From positions 62,001 through 126,000 of the forward strand of contig JAJRQI010000012.1 in NCBI GenBank assembly GCA_024280335.1: DNA of 64,000 bases, given 5' to 3'. A model generated the notes under the pieces. It saw only the letters and a program-made list of their open reading frames with translations, was not told the origin of the DNA and did not search any database. The translations under genes and the position numbers were made by a program. This DNA is from Deltaproteobacteria bacterium. Lineage in GTDB: Bacteria > Desulfobacterota > Desulfuromonadia > Desulfuromonadales > Geopsychrobacteraceae. Below are positions 51,351 to 62,317 of the stretch, piece after piece (position 1 is the first letter of the stretch; each line of letters starts with the position of its first letter).

Positions 51351-51423
51351 CAACGCAACGCAACGCAACGCAACGCAACGCAACGCAACGCAACGCAACG
51401 CAACGCAACGCAACGCAACGCAA
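51351..51423. repeat. pentanucleotide tandem repeat, (CAACG)14
   Basis: Fourteen perfect head-to-tail copies of CAACG (51351-51420) are followed by a partial CAA. The array lies directly beyond the atp operon terminator and upstream of the antiporter gene on the same strand. Such perfect arrays are prone to slipped-strand length change. Confidence 0.97.
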
Positions 51424-51449
51424 AAGGGCACCCAGATAGGATGCCCTTT
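51423..51449 (-). terminator. terminator of the atp operon
   Basis: AAAGGGCA (51423-51430) and TGCCCTTT (51442-51449) form the stem. On the reverse strand it lies just after atpC. The tract after it is short (TTTTG) and runs into the CGTTG repeats. Confidence 0.65.
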
Positions 51450-51474
51450 GTTTATTCATTTTTTATATGCCATT

Positions 51475-51888
51475 TTAATGCGTTTTACGACCGGCAACCT
51501 GAATCCGGATCAAGGCCCGCGACAATGCTGCTTCCATGACCACAAATTTCTTGTCTTCATGAGACAAGGTTTTCAATGCTTCTTCAGCGCGACCGAGAGC
51601 TGCCTTGGCTCGTTCCAGATCGATTTCATCTGCCTTTTCCGCGGTATCGACCAGCACAGTGACCCGGTTATCAGCAACTTCAAGATAACCCCAGTTTACG
51701 GCCACATGAAATTGCTCACTGCCCTTTTTATAGATCAGATCGCCGACCTTCAGGGTTGTTAAAAGCGGGGTGTGATCTGGTAACAGGCCCAACTCACCGA
51801 TAAAACCGGGAGCGGTGATCTCGTCAACCTCCTCAGAGAGGACCCGTTTATACGGGGTGACCATTTCAAGTTTAAGTTTATCAGCCAT
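51475..51888 (-). CDS. atpC: F0F1 ATP synthase epsilon subunit
   Basis: Epsilon (137 residues) couples the rotor to the catalytic head and can inhibit ATP hydrolysis. The N-terminal beta-domain has KLKLEMVTPYKRVLSEEVDEITAPGFIGELGLLPDHTPLLT. The C-terminal two helices include ERAKAALGRAEEALKTL. It is last in atpF'-F-H-A-G-D-C and is followed by a hairpin and the tandem repeat. Confidence 0.93.
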   Translation of the reverse strand: MADKLKLEMVTPYKRVLSEEVDEITAPGFIGELGLLPDHTPLLTTLKVGDLIYKKGSEQFHVAVNWGYLEVADNRVTVLVDTAEKADEIDLERAKAALGRAEEALKTLSHEDKKFVVMEAALSRALIRIQVAGRKTH

Positions 51889-51930
51889 TGCGACAGTCCT
51901 TTACGTTTGAAGCCGGTCTTTTTCGACCAA

Positions 51931-53373
<1,443 letters not shown>

Positions 53374-53394
53374 TCATGTATGTCTGAAATCTTG

Positions 53395-54264
53395 TTATTT
53401 AATCGATTCAGCACCGGAGATGATTTCCATCAACTCCTTGGTGATCGCTGCCTGTCGCGCACGGTTGTACTGCAAGGTCAATTTGGCGATCATATCGGTA
53501 GCGTTGCGGCTGGCACTGTCCATTGAAGACATCCGCGCACCCTGCTCCGATGCGTTTGACTCAAGCAGCGCACGAAAGAACTGAACCTCGACCATCTTCG
53601 GCAGTAACTGGGAAAGGACCTCTCCCCGGTTCGGCTCATAGAGATAATCGATGCAGTCCTCCTGAATCGCTTCAGTTTCATCCGGCTGAATCGGTAGTAC
53701 TTTTTCGACCGTCACGATCTGCACGATAGCGCTTTGGAATGCGTTGTAGATGACGTAAACAGCGTCATACTTCTCTTCGCTGTAGGCATCGACAACTTAT
53801 TGGCCGATCAATTGAGCCGTCTTATAAGTCGCGCCGGTGGTGATATTCTCGTGGACCTTGGTGATATGGTCACCAACCCGATTTTTGAGAAAGTCACGCC
53901 CCTTACGACCGATGATCATCAGATCAATATCGGCAAAACCATGTTCATTGGCGCGGATAAACCGCTCGGCCTCTTTTGAGACATTTGCATTAAAACCGCC
54001 GCAGAGACCGCGATCAGCTGTCATCAGTACGATTAACGCTCGACCGGTGCCCCGCTGACTGAGCAGCGGATGCGCATCAGCTTCCTCGCGCTGAGCCAGA
54101 TTCGACAATACCGAATGTAGCTTTTCCGCATAGGGGCGCGCAGAAACGGCAGCCTCTTGGGCTCGGCGCAATTTGGCCGCAGCGACCATCTTCATCGCCT
54201 TAGTGATCTGCTGGGTATTCTTTACCGAGCCGATCCGTTTTTTTATGTCCTTCAGACTTGGCAT
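53395..54264 (-). pseudogene. atpG: F0F1 ATP synthase gamma subunit, interrupted by an in-frame TAA
   Basis: The frame starts [35 protein letters not shown] and ends with [27 protein letters not shown], both hallmarks of gamma, which is the rotor shaft. Codon 156 is TAA (53797-53799), splitting it into 155 residues and a downstream part that continues in the same frame ([22 protein letters not shown]). Everything else is intact and the total of 290 codons is normal. Homologues usually have a Glu near this place, so GAA to TAA is a simple explanation. Because gamma is essential for ATP synthase, a sequencing or assembly error should be considered first. Confidence 0.85.
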
Positions 54265-54284
54265 CTGTCCAAACCTTTATCGAA

Positions 54285-55802
<1,518 letters not shown>

Positions 55803-56345
55803 TCACCCCTTTGCTAAGGTCTCTGCAATCCGTTTCAGCTGGGTTTTCACACTGCCGTCAAAAAGTTTTCCGCCCAACTCTGCCTGCAGTCCGCCGATCA
55901 GTGATGGGTCAATTTCCACACTCAACACCACCTGCTTGCCGGTCTGTTTTTCCAGACCTTGCTTGATGGCTTCGGCACGTTCACTGCCCAGTTCGCTGGC
56001 CGAGGTAATTTTGGCCCGGACGACACCGGACAGATCATCGGCAAACTTGCGATAATTCTGGTTGATCTGCGGGATGTAGCCGATCCGGTCTTTCTCAAGA
56101 AGCAGACTGAGGAAGTTTTTCATCCCGTCGCTCAACTTGAGCAGGCCGCAAAGGTCATTCATAATTGCGTGCTTCTTTTCCAATGGGAAAGTCGGGCTGT
56201 CGAGCAACAGACGCAGCATGTCTTCGCTCTTCATAACCGACGCAACATTCGCCAACTCTTCAGCATAGGGCTCAATCTGCTTCTGTTCCGAAGCAATATT
56301 GAGCAGAGCCTTGGCGTACCTTATTGAAATCGCACTGGTGCTCAA
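55803..56345 (-). CDS. atpH: F0F1 ATP synthase delta subunit
   Basis: Delta (180 residues, OSCP-type) links the peripheral stalk to the head. It begins STSAISIRYAKALLNIASEQ and ends with EIDPSLIGGLQAELGGKLFDGSVKTQLKRIAETL, the family C-terminal motif. It overlaps the end of atpF by four bases (ATGA). Confidence 0.93.
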   Translation of the reverse strand: MSTSAISIRYAKALLNIASEQKQIEPYAEELANVASVMKSEDMLRLLLDSPTFPLEKKHAIMNDLCGLLKLSDGMKNFLSLLLEKDRIGYIPQINQNYRKFADDLSGVVRAKITSASELGSERAEAIKQGLEKQTGKQVVLSVEIDPSLIGGLQAELGGKLFDGSVKTQLKRIAETLAKG

Positions 56346-56923
56346 TGTAAATCTCCCACCTTCTGCATATACTCGTCGATCAGACGGGTATCATCTTCTT
56401 TGGTGAAGTTCTTCTCTAACAATTCCTCGGCAACCCCAACGGCCAACTGCACCGCTTCGCGCTGCAGTTCGGTACGCGCTTTGGCTATTTCCAGCTCGGC
56501 CGTCTTTTCGGCATCCTGCTCAATCTTGATCGCCATCTCTTGGGCGTTGGCAATAATCTTCTGTTTCTCAAGTTCACCTTCGCGGCGGATGGCGTCACTG
56601 ATTCCGGCAATCTCTTCTGTGGCCTGGGCCAGCTTGCGATCATACTCGGCAAACTTGGCTTCCGCATCTTCTTTGGCCTGTTTGGCCTCCGCCAGGGCCT
56701 TCTCAATCTCTTCGCGACGACCGGCCAAACCTTTTTTCATCGGCTTGGCAAGGTAGTAGACCAGAATCGCCATGGCGACACTGAAGCTGAGAACCCGGTA
56801 GAGAAAATCCTTCAGCAGGACGCCGCTGTCAGCATGACCGGCCTCCGCAGAGGCAAAAGCGATGCCACTGAACAGGGTAACCAGCAGTACTGCGAGGACA
56901 ATTGTTAAGGTTTTGCTGCGCAT
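56342..56923 (-). CDS. atpF: F0F1 ATP synthase b subunit
   Basis: The b subunit (193 residues) forms the peripheral stalk. From ATG 56923 (MRSKTLTIVLAVLLV) it has an N-terminal hydrophobic stretch that looks like a signal helix, a second helix (about 38-58), then a long charged coiled coil (LAGRREEIEKALAEAKQAKEDAEAKF onward). An upstream extension into atpF' is not supported. Two hydrophobic segments, one signal-like, are typical of b subunits in this bacterial group. Confidence 0.9.
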   Translation of the reverse strand: MRSKTLTIVLAVLLVTLFSGIAFASAEAGHADSGVLLKDFLYRVLSFSVAMAILVYYLAKPMKKGLAGRREEIEKALAEAKQAKEDAEAKFAEYDRKLAQATEEIAGISDAIRREGELEKQKIIANAQEMAIKIEQDAEKTAELEIAKARTELQREAVQLAVGVAEELLEKNFTKEDDTRLIDEYMQKVGDLH

Positions 56924-56945
56924 ATTTATTAAACCCTTCCTGAAC

Positions 56946-57374
56946 TTAAACCAGCTCGCGGCCAAGAACCTTGGCGGCAATCCGTTCGGCCAGAGTTTCG
57001 GCTTCACTCTTGAGAGTTTTACTGGCTTCAGCAGCTTCCTCTGCAACCTTGCTTTTAATCGTCTGAAGACGAGTCGAGGCCTTGCTGTGTGCCTCCGCAA
57101 GCAGAACCGACTCCTCTTCGCCGGCCGCCTTCTTCAGCTTGCCGCGCTCTTCGTTAGCGACCTTCTTGGCCTCGCGGAGCTGCTGTTGATAACGCTGCAT
57201 CCTGTCTTCTATGTCAGCTTCCAGATCTTTGGCCCGCGCGTGGGAACCATCGATCGCTTCACGCCGCTCGGCGAGCACCTTTTGCAGCGGCCGATAAAGC
57301 ATTTTATTGAGGACTATCAGCAGGATAATAAAATGGAAAAACTGCAGACCAAGGGTCCAGTCGAGACTGATCAC
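56946..57374 (-). CDS. atpF': F0F1 ATP synthase b' subunit
   Basis: The 142-residue protein has a single N-terminal helix (LQFFHFIILLIVLNKMLYRPLQKVLAERREAI) and a helical stalk. It is shorter than atpF and pairs with it as a b/b' heterodimeric stalk, as in photosynthetic and delta-proteobacterial enzymes. It is the first gene of the second atp cluster. Confidence 0.88.
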   Translation of the reverse strand: MISLDWTLGLQFFHFIILLIVLNKMLYRPLQKVLAERREAIDGSHARAKDLEADIEDRMQRYQQQLREAKKVANEERGKLKKAAGEEESVLLAEAHSKASTRLQTIKSKVAEEAAEASKTLKSEAETLAERIAAKVLGRELV

Positions 57375-57548
57375 CTAATTCACCTCTTCTTTAATTCTGG
57401 TTAGTACAACCTAGGTATACTGTATACAAACTCAGCGCGTAAAAGTGGGCTTGAGCCCAAAGCAGCGCATTGACTATCATACCGATTGATAGCTGTCAAG
57501 AAGTTTGCGCCGAACGGTAACATTATTATATTTTCAACAAGCCAAAAA

Positions 57549-57980
57549 TCAGCTCGATGCTTTTGGATTTTTCGCTTCTTTGCTTCGCTCCAGCTTACCG
57601 ACAACCTGGCCCATGACAATATCGCCATTAAAGATGACCTTTTCTTCAACTTTCAGATTCGGCGTTTCAATAGAACCTTCTACCTGTGCGGGAGCCAGCA
57701 GCTCGACCCGATCGGTGGCGACGATTTTCCCGGTAAAACGGCCGCTGAGAATCAGCGCACCGACCTGGATGTCCCCTTGCATCACAGCGGTTTCACCAAC
57801 AATCAGGGTATCACTTGACTTGATTTCGCCACTGAAATGGCCGTCCAGACGAACCATTTCATCAAAACCGAGTTTCCCCTCGAAACGGCTTCCCGGCCCG
57901 AGAAATGCTTTAATATCTGCCTTATCGATCGCTACTGGTTTTTTCATCCTGGCCTGCTCCTGCTTTTTTCCACCAAACAT
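57549..57980 (-). CDS. bactofilin (polymer-forming cytoskeletal protein)
   Basis: The 143-residue protein has the right-handed beta-helical bactofilin core: FLGPGSRFEGKLGFDEMVRLDGHFSGEIKSSDTLIVGETAVMQGDIQVG followed by similar rungs. Short flexible tails flank it. Bactofilins form filaments at the membrane; next to parAB they often help chromosome segregation or cell shape. It lies 41 bases after parB on the same strand, and atpF' follows. Confidence 0.92.
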   Translation of the reverse strand: MFGGKKQEQARMKKPVAIDKADIKAFLGPGSRFEGKLGFDEMVRLDGHFSGEIKSSDTLIVGETAVMQGDIQVGALILSGRFTGKIVATDRVELLAPAQVEGSIETPNLKVEEKVIFNGDIVMGQVVGKLERSKEAKNPKASS

Positions 57981-58021
57981 AGAATCACCATTTCAGCAAA
58001 GTGCGACATCATCACCGGGCG

Positions 58022-58882
58022 CTAACCTTTGACCCCGAAAAGGTCGAGCAGCCGCTCCAATTCATCCTGGCTGTGATAACTGATCTCGATCCGCCCCCCT
58101 TTTCCCCTGGGCGCCAATTTCACCTGGGTTCCAAGCGTCTGCTTTAAGCAGCTCTCCAGTTCAACCAGATTCGGATCAACCTCCTTAACCGGTGATGCTG
58201 CGGTGGGACGTGTATGACCAAAGGCCTTGATCTTTTTCACCAGTTTTTCTGTATCACGAACCGAAAGCTTTTTTCGGATAACCTCGTCGCTGGCCTCGGC
58301 AATATCCTCTTCATCCTCCAGCGAAAGCAGCGCCCGGGCATGCCCCATGGAGAGGCGCCTGGCCAGCATATCATCCTTGACCTTATCGGGCAGGCGCAGC
58401 AACCGGAGCGCATTGGCGACCGTGGAACGGTCTTTGCCGACCCGCTTGGCAATTTCCTCTTGCGACAGATCAAAATTGTCCATCAGGTGCCGGTAGGCAC
58501 TCGCCTCCTCCAACGGATTGAGATCCTCACGTTGGATATTTTCGATCAGGGCGATCTCCAGGGCCCAATCTTCGGAGACATCCTGAATGACCACCGGCAA
58601 TCGATCAAGCCCGGCACTCTGTGCCGCACGCCAGCGCCGTTCACCGGCGATAATCTGATAATGATCGGGGAGTTGGCGCACGACCAGCGGTTGAATAATT
58701 CCTTTTTCCTTGATCGACGCAACCAGTTCAGCCATCTTGGCGTCATCAAAGTATTTTCGCGGTTGCTGACTGTGCGGTTTCAGTTCTTCAATCGGGCAGG
58801 AAAAATATTTCTTGCCGCCCTCTTGGGCAGCAGAACTCAGCAGGGCTCCGATCCCCATCCCCAGCGCCGGACGCTTAGCCAT
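58022..58882 (-). CDS. parB: chromosome partitioning protein ParB
   Basis: ParB (286 residues) loads at parS and spreads as a CTP-dependent clamp. The CTPase/N-terminal domain has IEELKPHSQQPRKYFDDAKMAELVASIKEKGIIQPL, GERRWRAAQ and ENIQREDLNPLEEASAY; a helix-turn-helix (LSQEEIAKRVGKDRSTVANALRLLRLP) follows, and a C-terminal dimer domain. ATG 58882 follows GGGAGG at eight bases and overlaps parA by eight bases. A perfect parS site is at 62295. Confidence 0.96.
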   Translation of the reverse strand: MAKRPALGMGIGALLSSAAQEGGKKYFSCPIEELKPHSQQPRKYFDDAKMAELVASIKEKGIIQPLVVRQLPDHYQIIAGERRWRAAQSAGLDRLPVVIQDVSEDWALEIALIENIQREDLNPLEEASAYRHLMDNFDLSQEEIAKRVGKDRSTVANALRLLRLPDKVKDDMLARRLSMGHARALLSLEDEEDIAEASDEVIRKKLSVRDTEKLVKKIKAFGHTRPTAASPVKEVDPNLVELESCLKQTLGTQVKLAPRGKGGRIEISYHSQDELERLLDLFGVKG

Positions 58883-59648
58883 GCGCAACACCTCCCTGCA
58901 AAACCTCTTGTGCTAACTCCATATAGGCCTGTGCTCCGCGCGAGGATATATCGTACAACAGTGCCGGCTGCCCATAACTGGGGGCTTCCGACAGGCGCAC
59001 GTTTCTCGGCACCACCGCAGTAAAGACCTTATTGCCGAAATGTTCGCGAATTTCGCTGCTGACCTGGCGGCAGAGATTGTTCCGACCATCGAACATGGTC
59101 AGCAGAATCCCGCTGATTTTTAATTTTGGATTCAGTTCCTGCTGAACCAGGCGGATGGTTTGCATCAACTGACCCAAGCCCTCCATAGCATAAAACTCAC
59201 ATTGCAGCGGCACCAGAACCGAATCGGCGGCACAGAGGGAGTTAACCGTCAACAAGCTCAGCGAGGGGGGACAATCGATGATGATATATTCGTAATTATC
59301 GCTGACCGTCGCCAACACCTGCTTGAGTCGCTGATCGCGATCTGCGGTTTCGATCAGTTCAATCTCTGCGCCGATCAGGTTTGTGTTTGACGGCAGCACA
59401 TCCAGCTGCTCCAGTTCAGTCCTACGGATCACTTGATTGACCTCTGCCTCCCCCAGCAGAACGTCATAAACCGTTGATATCACTTCTGTTTTATCAACTC
59501 CAAGGCCGCTACAGGCGTTCGCCTGAGGATCCATATCGACGAGCAGGGTTTTGTGCTCCGCCGCCGCCAGAGAGGCGGACAGGTTAACAGCTGTAGTGGT
59601 TTTGCCAACTCCGCCTTTCTGGTTGACAACGGCGATAATATTAGCCAT
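58875..59648 (-). CDS. parA: chromosome partitioning ATPase ParA (Soj)
   Basis: ParA (257 residues) is a deviant Walker ATPase. The motif is NQKGGVGKTTTAVNLSASLA, with LVDMDPQANACSGLG and IIIDCPPSLSLLTVNSL following. It is short and lacks an N-terminal DNA-binding domain, as expected of the chromosomal type. ATG 59648 is chosen because AAGGAG lies eight bases upstream. Confidence 0.96.
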   Translation of the reverse strand: MANIIAVVNQKGGVGKTTTAVNLSASLAAAEHKTLLVDMDPQANACSGLGVDKTEVISTVYDVLLGEAEVNQVIRRTELEQLDVLPSNTNLIGAEIELIETADRDQRLKQVLATVSDNYEYIIIDCPPSLSLLTVNSLCAADSVLVPLQCEFYAMEGLGQLMQTIRLVQQELNPKLKISGILLTMFDGRNNLCRQVSSEIREHFGNKVFTAVVPRNVRLSEAPSYGQPALLYDISSRGAQAYMELAQEVLQGGVAHG

Positions 59649-59759
59649 TATGATCACTCCTTATTCGCAGATGAGCCACACAGACTAACACAGGCCGTTA
59701 TGAAATTCAGCCCCATTTCTTGCTCTGTCACGACAGTAGACCGGAGGATATACCGACTA

Positions 59760-60410
59760 TCAGGTCGGCTGTTTTCGCAAAACGATCAGCTGCCTTTCTG
59801 AACCACTAAACGGAAGCCGATACCGGCAAGTTTTCTCATGGGCAAAACCTGAAGTTGCCAGCCCCTCCCCCAGAGCCCTTAACTCTTTCGGCCCTTCCGG
59901 TCCCTTCAGCACCAGTAAACGGCCGGCATCTGCCAGCCACGGCAGAGCAAGCAAACAGATCCTTTCCAAAGAGGAAAAGGCCCTGGCAACAATACAACTG
60001 AAGCGGCGGTCTGCTGCAAAATACTGCTCCAAATTTTCCAGGCGGGCCTGAAGCGGGTGCAGATTTTCCAGTTGCAATTTTCGCTTGATATGTTTTTGAA
60101 AGTTGATTTTTTTGCCGACACTGTCGACAGAGGTCACGATCAGTTCCGGCCGGGCGATCGCCAACGGGATTCCGGGCAATCCGCCACCTGAGCCCATGTC
60201 GAGCAGTGTATCAACATCGGCAACATGGGGCAACAAGACCAGAGAATCGAGCAGATGCTTCTCGATCGCCTCATCCCGAACACGGATTGAGGTCAGATTG
60301 ACACGCCGATTCCAGCGCAACAGCTCATCCAGAAAAAGGATTTCCTGCCGAGTAACGGCTGCGGAGATAGCGACCCCAAGCAAGTCAAGTCCCGATAAAA
60401 AATCAGCCAT
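59760..60410 (-). CDS. rsmG: 16S rRNA (guanine-527-N7)-methyltransferase RsmG
   Basis: RsmG (216 residues) uses SAM to methylate G527 of 16S rRNA. The SAM site is LLDMGSGGGLPGIPLAI, then VTSVDSVGKKINFQKH and the later CIVARAFSSLERI. It overlaps mnmG by eight bases, the usual gidA-gidB arrangement. Confidence 0.95.
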   Translation of the reverse strand: MADFLSGLDLLGVAISAAVTRQEILFLDELLRWNRRVNLTSIRVRDEAIEKHLLDSLVLLPHVADVDTLLDMGSGGGLPGIPLAIARPELIVTSVDSVGKKINFQKHIKRKLQLENLHPLQARLENLEQYFAADRRFSCIVARAFSSLERICLLALPWLADAGRLLVLKGPEGPKELRALGEGLATSGFAHEKTCRYRLPFSGSERQLIVLRKQPT

Positions 60411-62271
60411 GACGGAACTTGCGCAGATAAACTTGCAGCACGGCGATTGCCGCCGGAGTTACCCCCGCTATTCTGCTCGCCTGGCCGAGGGTAGCCGGTC
60501 GAACCCGGGTGAGCTTTTCCCGCACCTCGGTCGACAGGCTTTCTAGCCCGGAAAAGTTGATCGATTCGGGGATCACGACCCCCTCCTGCTCGCGGGAGCG
60601 CTCAACCTGCTCAATCTGACGCTTGATATAACCTTCGTACTTCACGGCAATTTCCAGCTGCTCCAGGGCCTGGTCGGACAATTCTCGTAATGCCGGGCAG
60701 CGGGAAGCCAGCAAATCAATGGTAATCTGCGGTCGCCTCAGCAACTGCTCAAAACTGGCACCATTTTTCAACTCGCCCAAAGAGAGCGCTTTAAGCGCCT
60801 CGCTATCCGAGGGCCTGAGCGTCTCCTGCCGTATTATCTGCAAGCCCGCTTCTACCTGTCGTTGTTTTTCCAAGTATTTCTGCCAACGTTCATCGCAGAC
60901 CAGGCCAAGATTACGGCCCAGTTCCGTGAGTCGCTGATCGGCATTGTCCTCACGCAGGATCAAGCGATACTCAGAGCGAGAGGTAAACATCCGGTACGGT
61001 TCCAGTGTTGGCTGGGTTACCAGATCATCCACCATAACCCCGAGGTAGCCCTGCTCACGCCCGACTATGAGCGGCTTTTTGCCGCGACAATATTGTGCGG
61101 CATTGATCCCGGCCAGTAGCCCCTGTGCAGCGGCTTCCTCATAACCGGAGGTTCCATTGATCTGCCCGGCATGGAAAAGTCCCGGCAAAACTCGCGTCTC
61201 TAACGTCGCTCTCAGTTGGGTCGGTTCGACAAAATCATATTCAATAGCATAGCCGGGGCGCATAATTTCCACATCTGCAAAACCGACCATCGTTCGAAAA
61301 TATTGCAACTGAACATCTGGCGGCAAAGAGGTGGAAAGGCCGCTGGGGTACATCTCTGTGCTGTCGAGCCCTTCCGGCTCGAGGAAGGATTGATGGGAGT
61401 CCTTCTCCGGAAAACGCATCACCTTATCTTCAATCGACGGGCAATAGCGCGGACCGACCCCCTCAATGACTCCGGCAAACAGCGCCGACTTTTCAATGTT
61501 CGCGCGAATAATCTGATGGGTTTTCTTATTGGTATGAGCAATATAGCAGTCGACCTGCTCCCGTTCGATAGCATCGGTCAGAAAGGAGAACGGTTTGATT
61601 TTGCAGTCGCCTGACTGCTTCTCTAAAAGATTGAAATTTATCGATCGTGCCGCCAGCCGTGCCGGGGTTCCGGTTTTAAGTCGGCCGACCGTTAAACCCA
61701 ACCCCCTCAGAACCTCAGACAGCCCCTCCGAGGCCGGCTCCCCGGCTCGACCACCGGGATAATTGTTCAAGCCGACATGAATCAGCCCGCGCATAAAGGT
61801 GCCGGTCGTCAAAACCACCGAACGTCCTCTGAAATCCAACCCGTCCCTGGTTTTCACCCCGGCAACCCTGCCCTGCTCAGTCAGCAGATCAACAACGACG
61901 CCCTGCTTCAGATCCAGGCAGGTCTGCTGTTCTATCACCTTTTTCATCCGGGCACTATAGGCCATCCGGTCTGCTTGAGCCCGTGCCGCCCGAACCGCTG
62001 GACCCTTTTTAATATTCAAGCGTCGAAACTGAATACCGGTCGCATCAATATTGACCCCCATTTCACCACCGAGGGCATCAACCTCATGGACCAAGTGCCC
62101 CTTGGCCAAACCACCAATGGCTGGGTTGCAGGACATCTGCGCAACCGTATCCAAACCCATAGTCAACAGCAGGGTCTTACAGCCGATCCGTGCTGCGGCA
62201 AGCGCCGCTTCACAGCCCGCATGACCGGCGCCAACAACAATAACGGCGTACTCTTTTCCGTAATCCGACAT
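60403..62271 (-). CDS. mnmG: tRNA uridine 5-carboxymethylaminomethyl modification enzyme MnmG
   Basis: MnmG (622 residues, GidA) is an FAD protein acting with MnmE on wobble uridine. FAD motif VIVVGAGHAGCEAALAAAR; signatures MSCNPAIGGLAKGHLVHEVDALGG and GQINGTSGYEEAAAQGLLAG are present. Length is normal. It lies next to a parS site and mnmE. Confidence 0.97.
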   Translation of the reverse strand: MSDYGKEYAVIVVGAGHAGCEAALAAARIGCKTLLLTMGLDTVAQMSCNPAIGGLAKGHLVHEVDALGGEMGVNIDATGIQFRRLNIKKGPAVRAARAQADRMAYSARMKKVIEQQTCLDLKQGVVVDLLTEQGRVAGVKTRDGLDFRGRSVVLTTGTFMRGLIHVGLNNYPGGRAGEPASEGLSEVLRGLGLTVGRLKTGTPARLAARSINFNLLEKQSGDCKIKPFSFLTDAIEREQVDCYIAHTNKKTHQIIRANIEKSALFAGVIEGVGPRYCPSIEDKVMRFPEKDSHQSFLEPEGLDSTEMYPSGLSTSLPPDVQLQYFRTMVGFADVEIMRPGYAIEYDFVEPTQLRATLETRVLPGLFHAGQINGTSGYEEAAAQGLLAGINAAQYCRGKKPLIVGREQGYLGVMVDDLVTQPTLEPYRMFTSRSEYRLILREDNADQRLTELGRNLGLVCDERWQKYLEKQRQVEAGLQIIRQETLRPSDSEALKALSLGELKNGASFEQLLRRPQITIDLLASRCPALRELSDQALEQLEIAVKYEGYIKRQIEQVERSREQEGVVIPESINFSGLESLSTEVREKLTRVRPATLGQASRIAGVTPAAIAVLQVYLRKFRHG

Positions 62272-62287
62272 CTATTCCTCAAATCTC

Positions 62288-62317
62288 AAGTAATTGTTTC
62301 ACGTGAAACAATTACTT
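62288..62317. promoter_or_regulatory. parS centromere site within a 30-bp perfect palindrome
   Basis: TGTTTCACGTGAAACA (62295-62310) is the exact consensus parS. The palindrome continues perfectly for seven more bases on each side (AAGTAAT / ATTACTT). It lies between mnmG and mnmE and touches the mnmE stop codon. It is the expected binding site of the ParB encoded 3.4 kb away and marks proximity to the origin. Confidence 0.97.

Larger units (their letters stand above)
51090..51474. other. 385-bp intergenic region between atpC and the antiporter gene
   Basis: It contains a 14-copy CAACG tandem repeat next to atpC, the atp terminator hairpin, and a CACGACC/GGTCGTG inverted repeat close to the antiporter start. 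No gene was recognised. A frame that runs through the repeat (QRNATQRNAT...) is antisense to atpC and not real. Confidence 0.6.

Noticed and set aside
51351-51423. Possible CRISPR array
   Set aside because: The units are five bases long with no spacers; it is a simple tandem repeat.
51325-51762. A 145-codon frame with a repetitive QRNAT peptide
   Set aside because: The repeat peptide is only the CAACG array read as codons, and the rest is antisense to atpC.
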